From NCBI GenBank assembly GCA_012517285.1, contig JAAYVG010000030.1:1-33192 (forward strand): a stretch of 33,192 nt of DNA. The letters are read 5' to 3'. The notes beneath the pieces were generated by a model that had not been told where the DNA came from, made no database searches, and saw only the letters and a list, made by a program, of their open reading frames with translations. Source of the DNA: Elusimicrobiota bacterium. Lineage in GTDB: Bacteria; Elusimicrobiota; Elusimicrobia; Elusimicrobiales; UBA9959. How positions within the stretch are numbered: the first letter of the stretch is position 1; each line of letters opens with the position of its first letter. This document shows, piece by piece, positions 16,339 through 24,756 of this stretch. A program made the position numbers and the translations under genes.

Positions 16339-18885
16339 TTATCTCATTAATTTTAACTTCTTTAGCTTATCCACCGCTTCACTGTTTTGAGGGTTTACTG
16401 AAACATAATCCTCAAGCAAAGCTATTGCATCATCATTTCTTCCCATCTTCTCATAAACAGCAGCCAGCGAATACCTTGCTCCATTAAAACTTTTATCTTC
16501 CCTTATTATATCCTTTAAGAGCCTCTCCGATGTTTCATAATCCTTAGTTTCAAAGCAATACTTGGCTTTCAAAAATTTAAACTTTGAAAAATCACCAAAG
16601 TCTTTTTCAAGTTTGCTTAAGCTCCTGCCTAAATAATCAGCATCAAAAATATTGTTCAAATACACATCTCTATATATTTTAATAAATTCAAGAGTTTTTT
16701 TATCACTATTTTTTGAGATTCTTTCAAAATTACTCAGATATGAATTATTCAATGGTTCATTTATGAGAGCAAGTTTGTAATAGTAATACGCCTTGTTATA
16801 ATCTTTTTTAATCTCATATATATAACCTAGTATGCTCATGATATATGAGTTATATCTGTGAATTTTAATTCCGTCAGACATAATCCTTTCTAAATCTGCA
16901 GCATATTTTGCTGGAGCGGCAAGCATTATCTCAGCTATAGCATAATATGATTTTTCATTCATAGGATTTATCCAAAGCGAAGTTCTAAAATTTTTTATTG
17001 CATCATCATTCATCATATTCTTTTTTTCAATCACACCTAAATTAAAGTATATTTCATCATATCCTGCGTTGGCATCTATAGCCTTTCTGTACATAAATAT
17101 TGCATTCTCTGTATCATCAAACTTTGTGTATGCATTTGCAAGCTCATAATTGGTATTAACATCCTTAGAATTAAACTTATAAGCCTTCTCAAGTTCTACC
17201 CTTGCACCAACATAATTTCCACCTCTCATCTTCTTAAAGCCTTCAAAATAATAAACCTCCCTCATGAACTGCAAAGACCAAACAACAATTACATATATAA
17301 AAAAAGCAGATATCAACAAAGCAATAAGTTTTATCATTTTCTTAAATTCTATATGAATATTCTTTGTCCCAGTCTTTAAAGAAACACTTCCTAAAAGCCA
17401 AAAGAAAAGAAGTCCAGGCACAGAAAAATGCATTGAAACGTTAAGAAGATTATCAACTAACATAGAAGAAACTGAAGAAACTGCTGTTATAAGAAAAAGC
17501 TTTTCATTGTTATCTGAATCTGATCTTATGAACTTGAGAAAAAGATGAAAAAATAAAAACAGAAAAAAGAATGAGATTCCTGCGCCAAGTATTCCTGTCT
17601 GAGACAGTATCTCTATTATCTCATTGTGAGCATTGTTTGCATGTGTCCTTATCTCTTTTGTAGCAGGGAAATCCCTCATCAGTTTACCCTGATAGAATGG
17701 ATAAAAAAGCTCAAAACTTCCCCAACCATTTCCGGTAACAGGATTTTCTTTAAACATCATCATTCCACCAGTCCATATCAGAAGCCTCTGATGAAACGAT
17801 GGATATATCTCATCCTCTTTCAAATTAAGTGTAAGTTTTGAAACACTATTCTTTGCTCCATCATATATTCTGTTTATTACTCCAAAGCTAAATGGCTTTA
17901 AATTTTGATCAGGCCATAATAAAAGAACAATTACAACAGTTATCAATAATTTATTAAGACTTTTAAGATTTAATGCTATAAACTTTCTATAATCTTTAAA
18001 AGAAAATAAAAAAACAACCATAAAAAATAATCCTATGAGAGTTGATCGTGTAAGGCTTGCAAAGATCATTCCTGCATATGAAAGGGTAAAAACAAAATAA
18101 ATTATTTTATCCCATCTGTTTTTAGATTTGGCCATATAATAAAATGAAAAAGGTATAAGCATAAGGACATAGGATGAGACAAAGTTAGGATTTCCGAATG
18201 TGCTTACCGCTCTCCTCCCATATGGATTTAAAATCTTAGGCCATATAAACTCAAAGCCAAAGTACTGAAGTATTCCATAAGCTGATGCAAAAAATCCTGA
18301 TAGCATTGCTATTTTTATGATGCTGTTCTGCGTTAGAGCAGCTGTTTTTTTAAACAGGTATATAAAACCAGCTAACCATATCAAAATCCCATAAATATCA
18401 AAAAATTTTGAATCAGATTTAAAATATGGGAATAAAAACCAGCTTATCCCCCAGATCACAATAAATGCAAAGCTATAATTATATTTTGGAACATCATCAG
18501 CTTCAAATGGAATATGCATTGAAAGAAAAAATGGGACAAGACAGTTTACAATAGTAAACATCCATACCCTTTCAAACTCATTTATGATTGATGGCCTATA
18601 AAAGTTTGAATGACCAAAATAAGAAATAACAGAGCTGATAAAAAATGCCAACAATACAATCAAAAAAGTTATTAAAAGAGAATTTATTTTAAGATCAATA
18701 CTCTTGTTCTTAAACCACAAAAATATTAGATATAGTAAAAATAAAGATAGCAATATGTTTACAACTGTTATCTGAAAATAATAAGGATTTCTTGTTAGAT
18801 CTGTAAAAAAGATAAGTGGTGATAAAAAAAACAATAACAAAGCAATAGATATTGCAAACTTACTATTTTTTATCTGACAATCCAT
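16339..18885 (-). CDS. O-antigen-ligase-family membrane protein with C-terminal TPRs (copy 2)
   Basis: An 848-residue protein. About the first 530 residues are polytopic, with the Wzy_C/O-antigen ligase features RAVSTFGNPNFVSSY and TGNGWGSFELFYPFY. The catalytic-loop-like HANNAHNEIIEILSQTG follows. The rest is TPR helices (NTNYELANAYTKFDDTENA, DEIYFNLGVIEKKNM, ARYSLAAVYEKMGRNDDA). The superfamily includes WaaL ligases and PglL/PilO oligosaccharyltransferases, which move lipid-linked sugars on the periplasmic side. It starts 3 nt after its paralogue, and the pair heads the pilus operon. A role in pilin glycosylation or in surface-polysaccharide ligation is an inference. Confidence 0.85.
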   Translation of the reverse strand: MDCQIKNSKFAISIALLLFFLSPLIFFTDLTRNPYYFQITVVNILLSLFLLYLIFLWFKNKSIDLKINSLLITFLIVLLAFFISSVISYFGHSNFYRPSIINEFERVWMFTIVNCLVPFFLSMHIPFEADDVPKYNYSFAFIVIWGISWFLFPYFKSDSKFFDIYGILIWLAGFIYLFKKTAALTQNSIIKIAMLSGFFASAYGILQYFGFEFIWPKILNPYGRRAVSTFGNPNFVSSYVLMLIPFSFYYMAKSKNRWDKIIYFVFTLSYAGMIFASLTRSTLIGLFFMVVFLFSFKDYRKFIALNLKSLNKLLITVVIVLLLWPDQNLKPFSFGVINRIYDGAKNSVSKLTLNLKEDEIYPSFHQRLLIWTGGMMMFKENPVTGNGWGSFELFYPFYQGKLMRDFPATKEIRTHANNAHNEIIEILSQTGILGAGISFFFLFLFFHLFLKFIRSDSDNNEKLFLITAVSSVSSMLVDNLLNVSMHFSVPGLLFFWLLGSVSLKTGTKNIHIEFKKMIKLIALLISAFFIYVIVVWSLQFMREVYYFEGFKKMRGGNYVGARVELEKAYKFNSKDVNTNYELANAYTKFDDTENAIFMYRKAIDANAGYDEIYFNLGVIEKKNMMNDDAIKNFRTSLWINPMNEKSYYAIAEIMLAAPAKYAADLERIMSDGIKIHRYNSYIMSILGYIYEIKKDYNKAYYYYKLALINEPLNNSYLSNFERISKNSDKKTLEFIKIYRDVYLNNIFDADYLGRSLSKLEKDFGDFSKFKFLKAKYCFETKDYETSERLLKDIIREDKSFNGARYSLAAVYEKMGRNDDAIALLEDYVSVNPQNSEAVDKLKKLKLMR

Positions 18886-18888
18886 ATG

Positions 18889-21306
18889 TTATTTCATCCC
18901 TATCATACCCCTTACTGTAGCTATATTCTTTTTTGCAAGCTCAAATGATGGATCTATATCAAGTGCAGTTTTATAATTCTCATATGCTTTTTTATAATCG
19001 CCCATCATAAAATATATACCAGCTAAATTTGTGTATACCTCTTGAAGTCCTGGATATATCTTTGGATCCCTGTGATCAACTCCATAAACGCTTTGAGCAG
19101 CAAGAAATTTATGACTATGACATTTCCATGCATCTAGATAATGGAGATATTCCTCTGCTGCCTTTTTAAAGTCTCTCTTATAAATCCATATCTGAGCCCT
19201 CTTAAAATAATTATATGGAAACACCGGATCAAGATTCTGATAAAGATCAAATCTTTTCATAGCCATATCAAGATATCCAAAAGCCTCATCATTTTTGCCA
19301 TGAGATCTCTGAAACTCTGCCATCTTTAGATATAAAGATCCCACCTGATAGTGAGTTTGGACGTAGTTAGGAGCAATGCTCCTAACCTTTTCATACATAT
19401 CAAGTGCCCTGTCAAAATCAGTCCTAGCAATATTATTCCTATCTCCCCAATCCTCTCTATAAAACTTATTCATATCAAATCTATCAGTAAAAACATTGCC
19501 CATAAAATAATATGCCATTATAAAGGTAGGGTTATCCTTAACAACCTTATTATAATATGTAAGAGCCTCATCCCATTTTCCCTGCCTTGAAAAGAATATA
19601 GCCATATTATGTTCCATATCTCCCTTAAACCATCCCCAGAAATAATAAATAGGAAAACGTGAAAATGGAAGGAAAAAAAACATCACGATTAAAGGAATAA
19701 AGATGTTAGATGTTTTTATCAGAACTCTAAAAAATGTATAACACAGATAGCCAATAATAAAAAGAAGGACTCCCCAACCACAGAGCCACAGTATTGTGTC
19801 TCCAGTCTCATTAAAGTTAGAAAATCCACCCTGAACAATTGAAAATTCGCTTATTATCTTATAAGCAAAAAACAAGAGAACTCCAATGGCTAAAAAATTT
19901 AATATCTTAACAGCAATATTTTGATCTGATTGAATAAGCAGATTATTTTTCTTTTGCTCACCTCCCATATAATGGAATTCCCAAAGAGCATGGCCCCTTG
20001 ATAAATTTACTATCACAGCAGGAAGAAGTCCAAAATAAACCCCTGATGAGACAAACCTCATACTTACATCAGTAAAATTATGTATAAGCATTCCCAAAAA
20101 GGCAACTAAATAACCAAGTATATCAAATGCCCTCTCCTTTTCTTTATTTGTAACATTAAACTTTATGGCTCTCAAACCAGTTATTGTTGTAAAAATTATT
20201 ATCCAGTAAAATATACCAGATCCAAGGATCCCATTATCAAGTATTTGTTCCAAATGCTCATTTTCAGAGTGATCAGTTTCAGTATTATGTTTGCCCTCTA
20301 TGTGAAATATAATAGGTCTTCTGTAAGCTGGATAGAGTGGTCTAAATGACCCGACACCACTACCAATCAACGGATGTGTCTCAATCATCTCCCATGTACT
20401 TAGCCATGTAGCCACTCTAAAAGGAACTGATGATTTACTTGTTTTTAAAGCATACTGAACAACCCCACCTGCTATTAAAATAGCAAGGAATACAAATCCA
20501 ATATAAATCCATCTTATTATTTTTTTGTTAAGGCTGGTAAAATAATATATATATATTGCAATAAATATCAGAAATGAAATTCCAAACCCTATCCATGCCC
20601 CCTTGGTATATGTGTTTACTATGCAGAATATATCAAGTGCACCCAGAAAAAGCAATGGAACTGATCTTTTTTTAAGGAACTGAGCAATAATTATAGGTAA
20701 CATCAAAACGAGATAATTTGCAAAAAAATTGGGATTGCCATAAGTTGAAAAAATTCTCTTTAAAAAAGCTCCCCTCCATACAAATGGATCAAATCCTGCT
20801 CCAACACCCCTAGGAGGAAAATAATTTACATCTATCCACTGAACAATGCCATATGCTATTGCAATCCATGCTGAAGCAAGCAGAAACTTGGTAAGCCGAT
20901 CCAGTGCAGGAAGATCAAACTCCCTTATTATAATAAGTGATATAAAGGTATAAAGCACATATCTAACAAAATCGTCAATAGCCCACTGCTTGTATGGTTC
21001 ATTTATAAAAGAAAAACATATGTATGCAAGATATGCTATGAAAGGTGCTAAAAAAACAAAATCATCCATAGTAAATGCTTTTTTCCCTTCCAGGATAATA
21101 AGTGAAATCCACATAGCAACAAGCGAAAAACCTCCCATCTGAAGAAGTGTTATCTTCACCTGAGCTGAATCATAGGTTCTCAGATAAAAAGAGCTTGAAA
21201 TCAACAAATAAAGAATAGGTAAAAAAAACTGTATAGCCTTTCTGAGTATTGATACTGATGGTTTTAAATCAAAGCCATCAGCAACAATTAAATTTTCTTT
21301 TTTCAT
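18889..21306 (-). CDS. O-antigen-ligase-family membrane protein with C-terminal TPRs (copy 1)
   Basis: An 805-residue paralogue of the next gene. The polytopic N-terminal half carries KRIFSTYGNPNFFANYLV, IGSGVGSFRPLYPAYR and TDHSENEHLEQILDNGILG, in the same order as in copy 2. The C-terminal TPRs follow from about residue 590 (NMAIFFSRQGKWDEALTYYN, AGIYFMMGDYKKAYENYK). A WGWFKGDMEHN segment joins the membrane and TPR parts. GGAG precedes the ATG. It is the first gene of the long minus-strand block, with a repeat tract and tRNA-Thr upstream. No strong promoter was recognised in the 200 nt before it. Confidence 0.85.
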   Translation of the reverse strand: MKKENLIVADGFDLKPSVSILRKAIQFFLPILYLLISSSFYLRTYDSAQVKITLLQMGGFSLVAMWISLIILEGKKAFTMDDFVFLAPFIAYLAYICFSFINEPYKQWAIDDFVRYVLYTFISLIIIREFDLPALDRLTKFLLASAWIAIAYGIVQWIDVNYFPPRGVGAGFDPFVWRGAFLKRIFSTYGNPNFFANYLVLMLPIIIAQFLKKRSVPLLFLGALDIFCIVNTYTKGAWIGFGISFLIFIAIYIYYFTSLNKKIIRWIYIGFVFLAILIAGGVVQYALKTSKSSVPFRVATWLSTWEMIETHPLIGSGVGSFRPLYPAYRRPIIFHIEGKHNTETDHSENEHLEQILDNGILGSGIFYWIIIFTTITGLRAIKFNVTNKEKERAFDILGYLVAFLGMLIHNFTDVSMRFVSSGVYFGLLPAVIVNLSRGHALWEFHYMGGEQKKNNLLIQSDQNIAVKILNFLAIGVLLFFAYKIISEFSIVQGGFSNFNETGDTILWLCGWGVLLFIIGYLCYTFFRVLIKTSNIFIPLIVMFFFLPFSRFPIYYFWGWFKGDMEHNMAIFFSRQGKWDEALTYYNKVVKDNPTFIMAYYFMGNVFTDRFDMNKFYREDWGDRNNIARTDFDRALDMYEKVRSIAPNYVQTHYQVGSLYLKMAEFQRSHGKNDEAFGYLDMAMKRFDLYQNLDPVFPYNYFKRAQIWIYKRDFKKAAEEYLHYLDAWKCHSHKFLAAQSVYGVDHRDPKIYPGLQEVYTNLAGIYFMMGDYKKAYENYKTALDIDPSFELAKKNIATVRGMIGMK

Positions 21307-21380
21307 AAAAACTCCAAATCAAGAGTGGTCAGATATCAAAAGTTAAAAAAACAAAAAGCAGATTTAAAAAAACTTTATTT

Positions 21381-21503
21381 GCCTGACTTCTGTTTTCTGT
21401 CTCTGCCTAAGCCGAAGCAGCTTTGGCAGGCAGGCACTGATCACTAATCACTGCCCACTGCTTTGGTTTTGCTGATCACTGTCCACTGACCACTGATCAC
21501 TGC
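21381..21503. repeat. Intergenic composite repeat between the ligase/pilus operon and tRNA-Thr
   Basis: Plus strand: tctg-type 7-mers (21385-21402), palindrome 21403-21433 (gccgaagcagctttggc core), cactgatcacta-type 7-mers, the spacer ggttttgctg, then more gatcactgtccactg 7-mers. Read on the minus strand, this is the same order as 7103-7191. It carries both the tctg variant and the cactg variant, so the two are parts of one family. Confidence 0.8.
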
Positions 21504-21510
21504 TTAAGAG

Positions 21511-21584
21511 AGCCAGGGAAGGGATTTGAACCCTTGACCTGCGGTTTACGAAACCGCCGCTCTATCCAACTGAGCTACCCTGGC
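21511..21584 (-). tRNA. tRNA-Thr (anticodon CGU)
   Basis: The acceptor stem GCCAGGG/CCCTGGC pairs fully. The D-arm is GCTC...GAGC, the anticodon stem GCGGT/ACCGC encloses loop TTCGTAA, so the anticodon is CGT, reading ACG. The T-arm is AAGGG-TTCAAAT-CCCTT. CCA is not encoded. The plus-strand text shows acg in the loop, which is why it can be misread as Arg. Confidence 0.93.
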
Positions 21585-21597
21585 AAAAATACTCTTA

Positions 21598-21626
21598 TTA
21601 TTAAATAATATAAAATTTGTCATCAA
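21598..21626 (-). promoter_or_regulatory. Possible promoter of tRNA-Thr
   Basis: TTGATG (21626-21621), a 17-nt spacer and TAATAA (21603-21598), placing the start a few bases before the mature tRNA 5' end at 21584. Both boxes are imperfect and the surroundings are very AT-rich. Confidence 0.4.
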
Positions 21627-21682
21627 ATTGAAAAATTGAATTAACTATTTAGGGTTTGGATAAAAAACATTTTTTCAAGAAA

Positions 21683-21714
21683 AAACGCTGTTATCTTTTT
21701 AGGTAACAGCGTTT
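21683..21714 (-). terminator. Rho-independent terminator after the P-loop gene
   Basis: A perfect 11-bp inverted repeat (AAACGCTGTTA / TAACAGCGTTT) with a 10-nt loop, followed on the minus strand by a T run. It lies 24 nt after the stop of the P-loop gene. A T-rich stretch on the other side could let it act on plus-strand transcripts too. Confidence 0.85.
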
Positions 21715-21738
21715 AATTTTTCTGTTTTTGTTAAAATA

Positions 21739-22725
21739 CTATCTTTTTGTTTTTAATGATTGCAGCATCGAAAAAAGGTTGTCGGTAGCAGATTTTATTG
21801 AATCTCTTATATCTTTAACCTTTTCCTTGTCCCATTTTGAGACATCATCCCTTAGAAAGCTTGTTTTATCCACCCTGTTATCAAAATAAGCAAAAGGCAG
21901 GTAATACTTCACACCATCCTTTTTAACTGCAACAGATCCCTCGATATCAGAGTTTTCTACTAGATAAAACATATCATCCGAGCCATAGTCATTGAGCATA
22001 ACTTCCATAGGAACGCCATGATGAAGTATTGAACCCGGATCATTCGGGTTTGCCCTCGCATTATTCTTTCTTCTTGATTCCTCAGGAGTGACCCATATAT
22101 AGAGTATCACTGCTTTTTCAAGTATACTTTTGCTGAGCTTTGAAAAAGAATAATCATAGCCAAATGGCTCTTTCAAAGGCATTGATGAACCATCCTTACC
22201 ACCCCTTGCAAACTCTATTATTATGGTCTTATCAGAAAAATCATCAGTATAGTTATCATACTTATCATCAAGTATTTTTTGAGCTTCATCTGATATCTCT
22301 AATGCAAGTTTATCAAGAGTGTTAGAATCAAGCTTTTTTAATCTGTAATCAATGCCAACAGCCTTTGCAGAATCCTCTATTCTGTCAATAAGCCATTTTC
22401 CTGGATTCTCATTATATTTCCTACCAGAAATCATATCCTCATAATCTCTGTTAATTATTTCTGTAAGAGTTCCCCAGTCATAGGAATTTATAAAAGGTTT
22501 GTCAGCAGAAAAGAAAAACACTCTTTCCTTACCGAGAGAAGCAAGTACATCATCTATCCTTCTCATCATATTTACATAAGGAAAATCATCCAGCTGCAGG
22601 TTCTTTCCTATATGGAAATCCTCAACAAGAGCTTTTTCATCAACATTTTTTAAAAACCTTCTGACCTCAGATTTACCTGAGGCTGGTAGTGCTGTTAAAA
22701 GAACAATGTCAAAAACATTCTTCAT
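21739..22725 (-). CDS. Uncharacterised P-loop NTPase / kinase-like protein
   Basis: I start at ATG 22725 because GGAGG lies 6 nt upstream; a TTG at 22737 would put that site inside the gene. The result is 328 residues. A Walker A-like loop ALPASGKS (12-19) sits right after the first strand, as in nucleotide kinases. Later segments are FFFSADKPF, IIIEFARGGKDG and ILYIWVTPEESRRKNNARA; the last, with its basic residues, could be a lid. There is no signal peptide or membrane segment, so it should be cytoplasmic. I do not recognise the family or substrate. It lies 46 nt behind the FKBP gene and is closed by a strong terminator, so the two form an operon. Confidence 0.7.
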   Translation of the reverse strand: MKNVFDIVLLTALPASGKSEVRRFLKNVDEKALVEDFHIGKNLQLDDFPYVNMMRRIDDVLASLGKERVFFFSADKPFINSYDWGTLTEIINRDYEDMISGRKYNENPGKWLIDRIEDSAKAVGIDYRLKKLDSNTLDKLALEISDEAQKILDDKYDNYTDDFSDKTIIIEFARGGKDGSSMPLKEPFGYDYSFSKLSKSILEKAVILYIWVTPEESRRKNNARANPNDPGSILHHGVPMEVMLNDYGSDDMFYLVENSDIEGSVAVKKDGVKYYLPFAYFDNRVDKTSFLRDDVSKWDKEKVKDIRDSIKSATDNLFSMLQSLKTKR

Positions 22726-22771
22726 ATAATCCTCCAAGATATTTTTTTAGTGAACTAAAACTCAAACTTTC

Positions 22772-23554
22772 TTATTCCTTTTTATTTCCACTGTTAGCAT
22801 TAGATTCAGTGGATGAAGAGACATCCTGTGCAATAGATGTTGAAGTTGAAACAGTTACAGTGTCTGTTGATCTTACAATATCTAAGAGTTCCACATCAAA
22901 AATTAACGTGGACCCACCAGGAATAACAGGGTCTATTCCATTGTCACCATATGCTAAATCAGAAGGACAGCCTATCCTTGCCTTAGAACCAACCCTCATA
23001 TTTGTCAACGCCTTTGTCCAGCATGGAATTACCTGATTTAAAGTAACATCAACAGGCTCCCCTCTCTTATAAGAGCTATCAAACGTGTTCCCATTGATAA
23101 AATAACCATTGTAATTAACCCTTACAACATCGGTTGAGAGAGGAATATCACCTGTGCCTTCATTTGAACTTATCATAACAAGCCCACCATCTAACTTCTT
23201 TGCTCCCTTTTCCTTGCTCATATTACTAAGATAGTTTTCTCCATCCTTTTTATTCTTATTAACATTCAAATTCTTTTTTTCGTTTATAAAATTATTAACT
23301 TTCTCATAGTTTATAACTTCCTTATAATTAAGCTTTTTCTGCATACCATCTGTAAAACCCTTTATCAGCTGTTGAATCTCTTCCTTTGTAAACTGATATT
23401 CGCTTAAATTCCTTGTCACAGCAGCACCAAGCATATATGCACTTGAGTAAGATGGCGTGGAAGTTTTAACCTCTTTACCCTTGGCTTTATTCTGAGCACT
23501 AACAGACAAAACAGACAATACAAATACTCCAATCAAAAAAACACTTTTTTTCAT
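22772..23554 (-). CDS. Periplasmic FKBP-type peptidyl-prolyl isomerase
   Basis: A 260-residue protein with a signal peptide (cleaved after VSA, residue 20). A helical Fkp_N-like dimerisation part covers about 35-110 (YMLGAAVTRNL, IQQLIKGFTDGMQKKL). The FKBP domain spans about 125-228, with VNYNGYFINGNTFDSS, VIPCWTKALTNMRVGSKA and IPGGSTLIFDVELLDI. This is the FkpA/Mip layout, expected to help fold envelope proteins. A Ser/Thr-rich tail of about 30 residues ends in KKE. GGAGG precedes the ATG. Two promoter-like sites and a leader ORF lie upstream, and the P-loop gene follows in the same operon. Confidence 0.93.
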   Translation of the reverse strand: MKKSVFLIGVFVLSVLSVSAQNKAKGKEVKTSTPSYSSAYMLGAAVTRNLSEYQFTKEEIQQLIKGFTDGMQKKLNYKEVINYEKVNNFINEKKNLNVNKNKKDGENYLSNMSKEKGAKKLDGGLVMISSNEGTGDIPLSTDVVRVNYNGYFINGNTFDSSYKRGEPVDVTLNQVIPCWTKALTNMRVGSKARIGCPSDLAYGDNGIDPVIPGGSTLIFDVELLDIVRSTDTVTVSTSTSIAQDVSSSTESNANSGNKKE

Positions 23555-23578
23555 ATAAACCTCCTATAAATAACAATC

Positions 23579-23629
23579 TCAATAAATAAATGATAGCATT
23601 AATAAAATATAAAAGTCAAAAGCCCGCAT
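23579..23629 (-). CDS. Possible 16-residue leader peptide before the FKBP gene
   Basis: ATG at 23629 is preceded at 8 nt by AAAGGAGG, the best ribosome site in the neighbourhood. The frame reads MRAFDFYILLMLSFIY and stops 24 nt before the FKBP ATG. The start codon sits in the loop of a small hairpin (AGCCC/GGGCT). It has the form of a leader peptide, but so short a frame could be chance. Confidence 0.4.
   Translation of the reverse strand: MRAFDFYILLMLSFIY
23590..23619 (-). promoter_or_regulatory. Promoter P2 of the FKBP operon
   Basis: TTGACT (23619-23614), an 18-nt spacer and TATCAT (23595-23590) with an upstream TGC, giving an extended -10. It overlaps the leader ORF and would give a transcript without the upstream hairpins. 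Confidence 0.6.
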
Positions 23630-23634
23630 GGGCT
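23617..23634 (-). terminator. Small hairpin with T run in the FKBP leader
   Basis: AGCCC-ATGC-GGGCT followed by TTTT on the minus strand. The AGCCC arm can instead pair with an upstream GGGCTATA (23678-23671, complement at 23637-23630), so two exclusive foldings are possible. It may end the upstream operon or act as an attenuator. Confidence 0.4.
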
Positions 23635-23668
23635 ATACCTCCTTTCTTTATTTTTATTCTATAAAGAG

Positions 23669-23696
23669 AATATAGCCCTTTTTATATCCTTGTCAA
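23669..23696 (-). promoter_or_regulatory. Promoter P1 of the FKBP operon
   Basis: A consensus TTGACA (23696-23691), a 16-nt spacer and TATATT (23674-23669). The transcript would start near 23662 and carry the Shine-Dalgarno and ATG of the leader ORF. Confidence 0.65.
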
Positions 23697-23749
23697 CTTA
23701 AAATTACACATAATATTTTAGATTACCATCAGCCCTCTGATTTATCGAT

Positions 23750-24721
23750 TTAGATCTCTATTCCTATCTGTTTTATCCCATTATATACATCCGATATATA
23801 CTTTGATTCTCTTGGATCAAAGCCTCTTATTTGATATACAATCTTGTTATCTTTAATAAAATATAGTTTTGGTCCACCCAAAAAAGAAAATTTATTAAGA
23901 CACCCTTGAAGCTTATCTTGATGAGGATATATAAAATGCTCTAATTCTGGATTGTTTTTATTCCATACAGCCATATCGTTAAGATATGACATTGAGGTAC
24001 TTAATGATATTATAATTGTAGCATACTTCTTAAATATATTCCTTAGTTCTGGTGTGGCAGAGGTTAGTTTCATAGCTTGCTTTGAGAAATCACATCCTGG
24101 ATTTGACACAAAGATTATTTTTGGACCTTCTTTAATATTAACAGAAATAAGACTTATAGACCTTCCATCATCTGAAATCTTATATAGTTTACAATCTTCT
24201 CCCATTATTGAAGCATTATCATATACAATAGGGACAACCTCTGATTTTAATATACTCTGATATTCATTTTTAAGACTATTAGCCTTTGAAAAATCACCAA
24301 ACAATATATAAAAACCAAATATATCCTCCACATAATTATATGTGGTTTTATTTACTATATAATTTTCCTTCTCAATATTCCTCTTCTTTAAAATTTCAAA
24401 GATTTCTTCAAGATTATATAGATACTTTTTTTCAAGACACTGGAAGGCCATTGTATTATTTACCTTCCAAAGCCCTTGTAGTGTAGGATTATCATACATT
24501 GAAAAATCAATCTTTTTGTCCCCAAATAATTGGGTATATTTTTTTTCAAGCTGTGTCTTAAATTCCATATCATTACTACCTAAATAATCATCAGGTTTGC
24601 TTAAAATTCTTTCTCCCTCTAACTCATGGTAATTCAGGAAGGTTTCTACCTTTGATGTTGTGGGAATATTGTGATAACAACCTGTAAACAAAATAAAAAC
24701 TACCAGCATAAGATATCTCAT
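23750..24721 (-). CDS. Lipoprotein with thioredoxin-like fold and CxxS site
   Basis: I start at ATG 24721, 5 nt after AAGGAG; the GTG six bases earlier would collide with that site. The 323-residue product has a lipoprotein signal ending LFTGC (Cys15). The middle is helical and polar. The last third looks thioredoxin-like: a strand KIIFVSN, then PGCDFSKQAMKL with a single Cys210 in a CxxS arrangement, and later GGPKLYFI, with the cis-Pro position. It would be membrane-anchored outside the cytoplasm; monothiol CxxS proteins tend to trap or isomerise rather than oxidise. It lies 35 nt after the Cys-rich exported protein, a plausible partner. The family is not recognised. Confidence 0.65.
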   Translation of the reverse strand: MRYLMLVVFILFTGCYHNIPTTSKVETFLNYHELEGERILSKPDDYLGSNDMEFKTQLEKKYTQLFGDKKIDFSMYDNPTLQGLWKVNNTMAFQCLEKKYLYNLEEIFEILKKRNIEKENYIVNKTTYNYVEDIFGFYILFGDFSKANSLKNEYQSILKSEVVPIVYDNASIMGEDCKLYKISDDGRSISLISVNIKEGPKIIFVSNPGCDFSKQAMKLTSATPELRNIFKKYATIIISLSTSMSYLNDMAVWNKNNPELEHFIYPHQDKLQGCLNKFSFLGGPKLYFIKDNKIVYQIRGFDPRESKYISDVYNGIKQIGIEI

Positions 24722-24756
24722 AAACACTCCTTTTAGATATATTAAGTAACTTAATC

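Noticed and set aside
21511-21584. tRNA-Arg from the acg seen on the plus strand
   Set aside because: The tRNA is on the minus strand; its loop TTCGTAA gives anticodon CGU, which is Thr.
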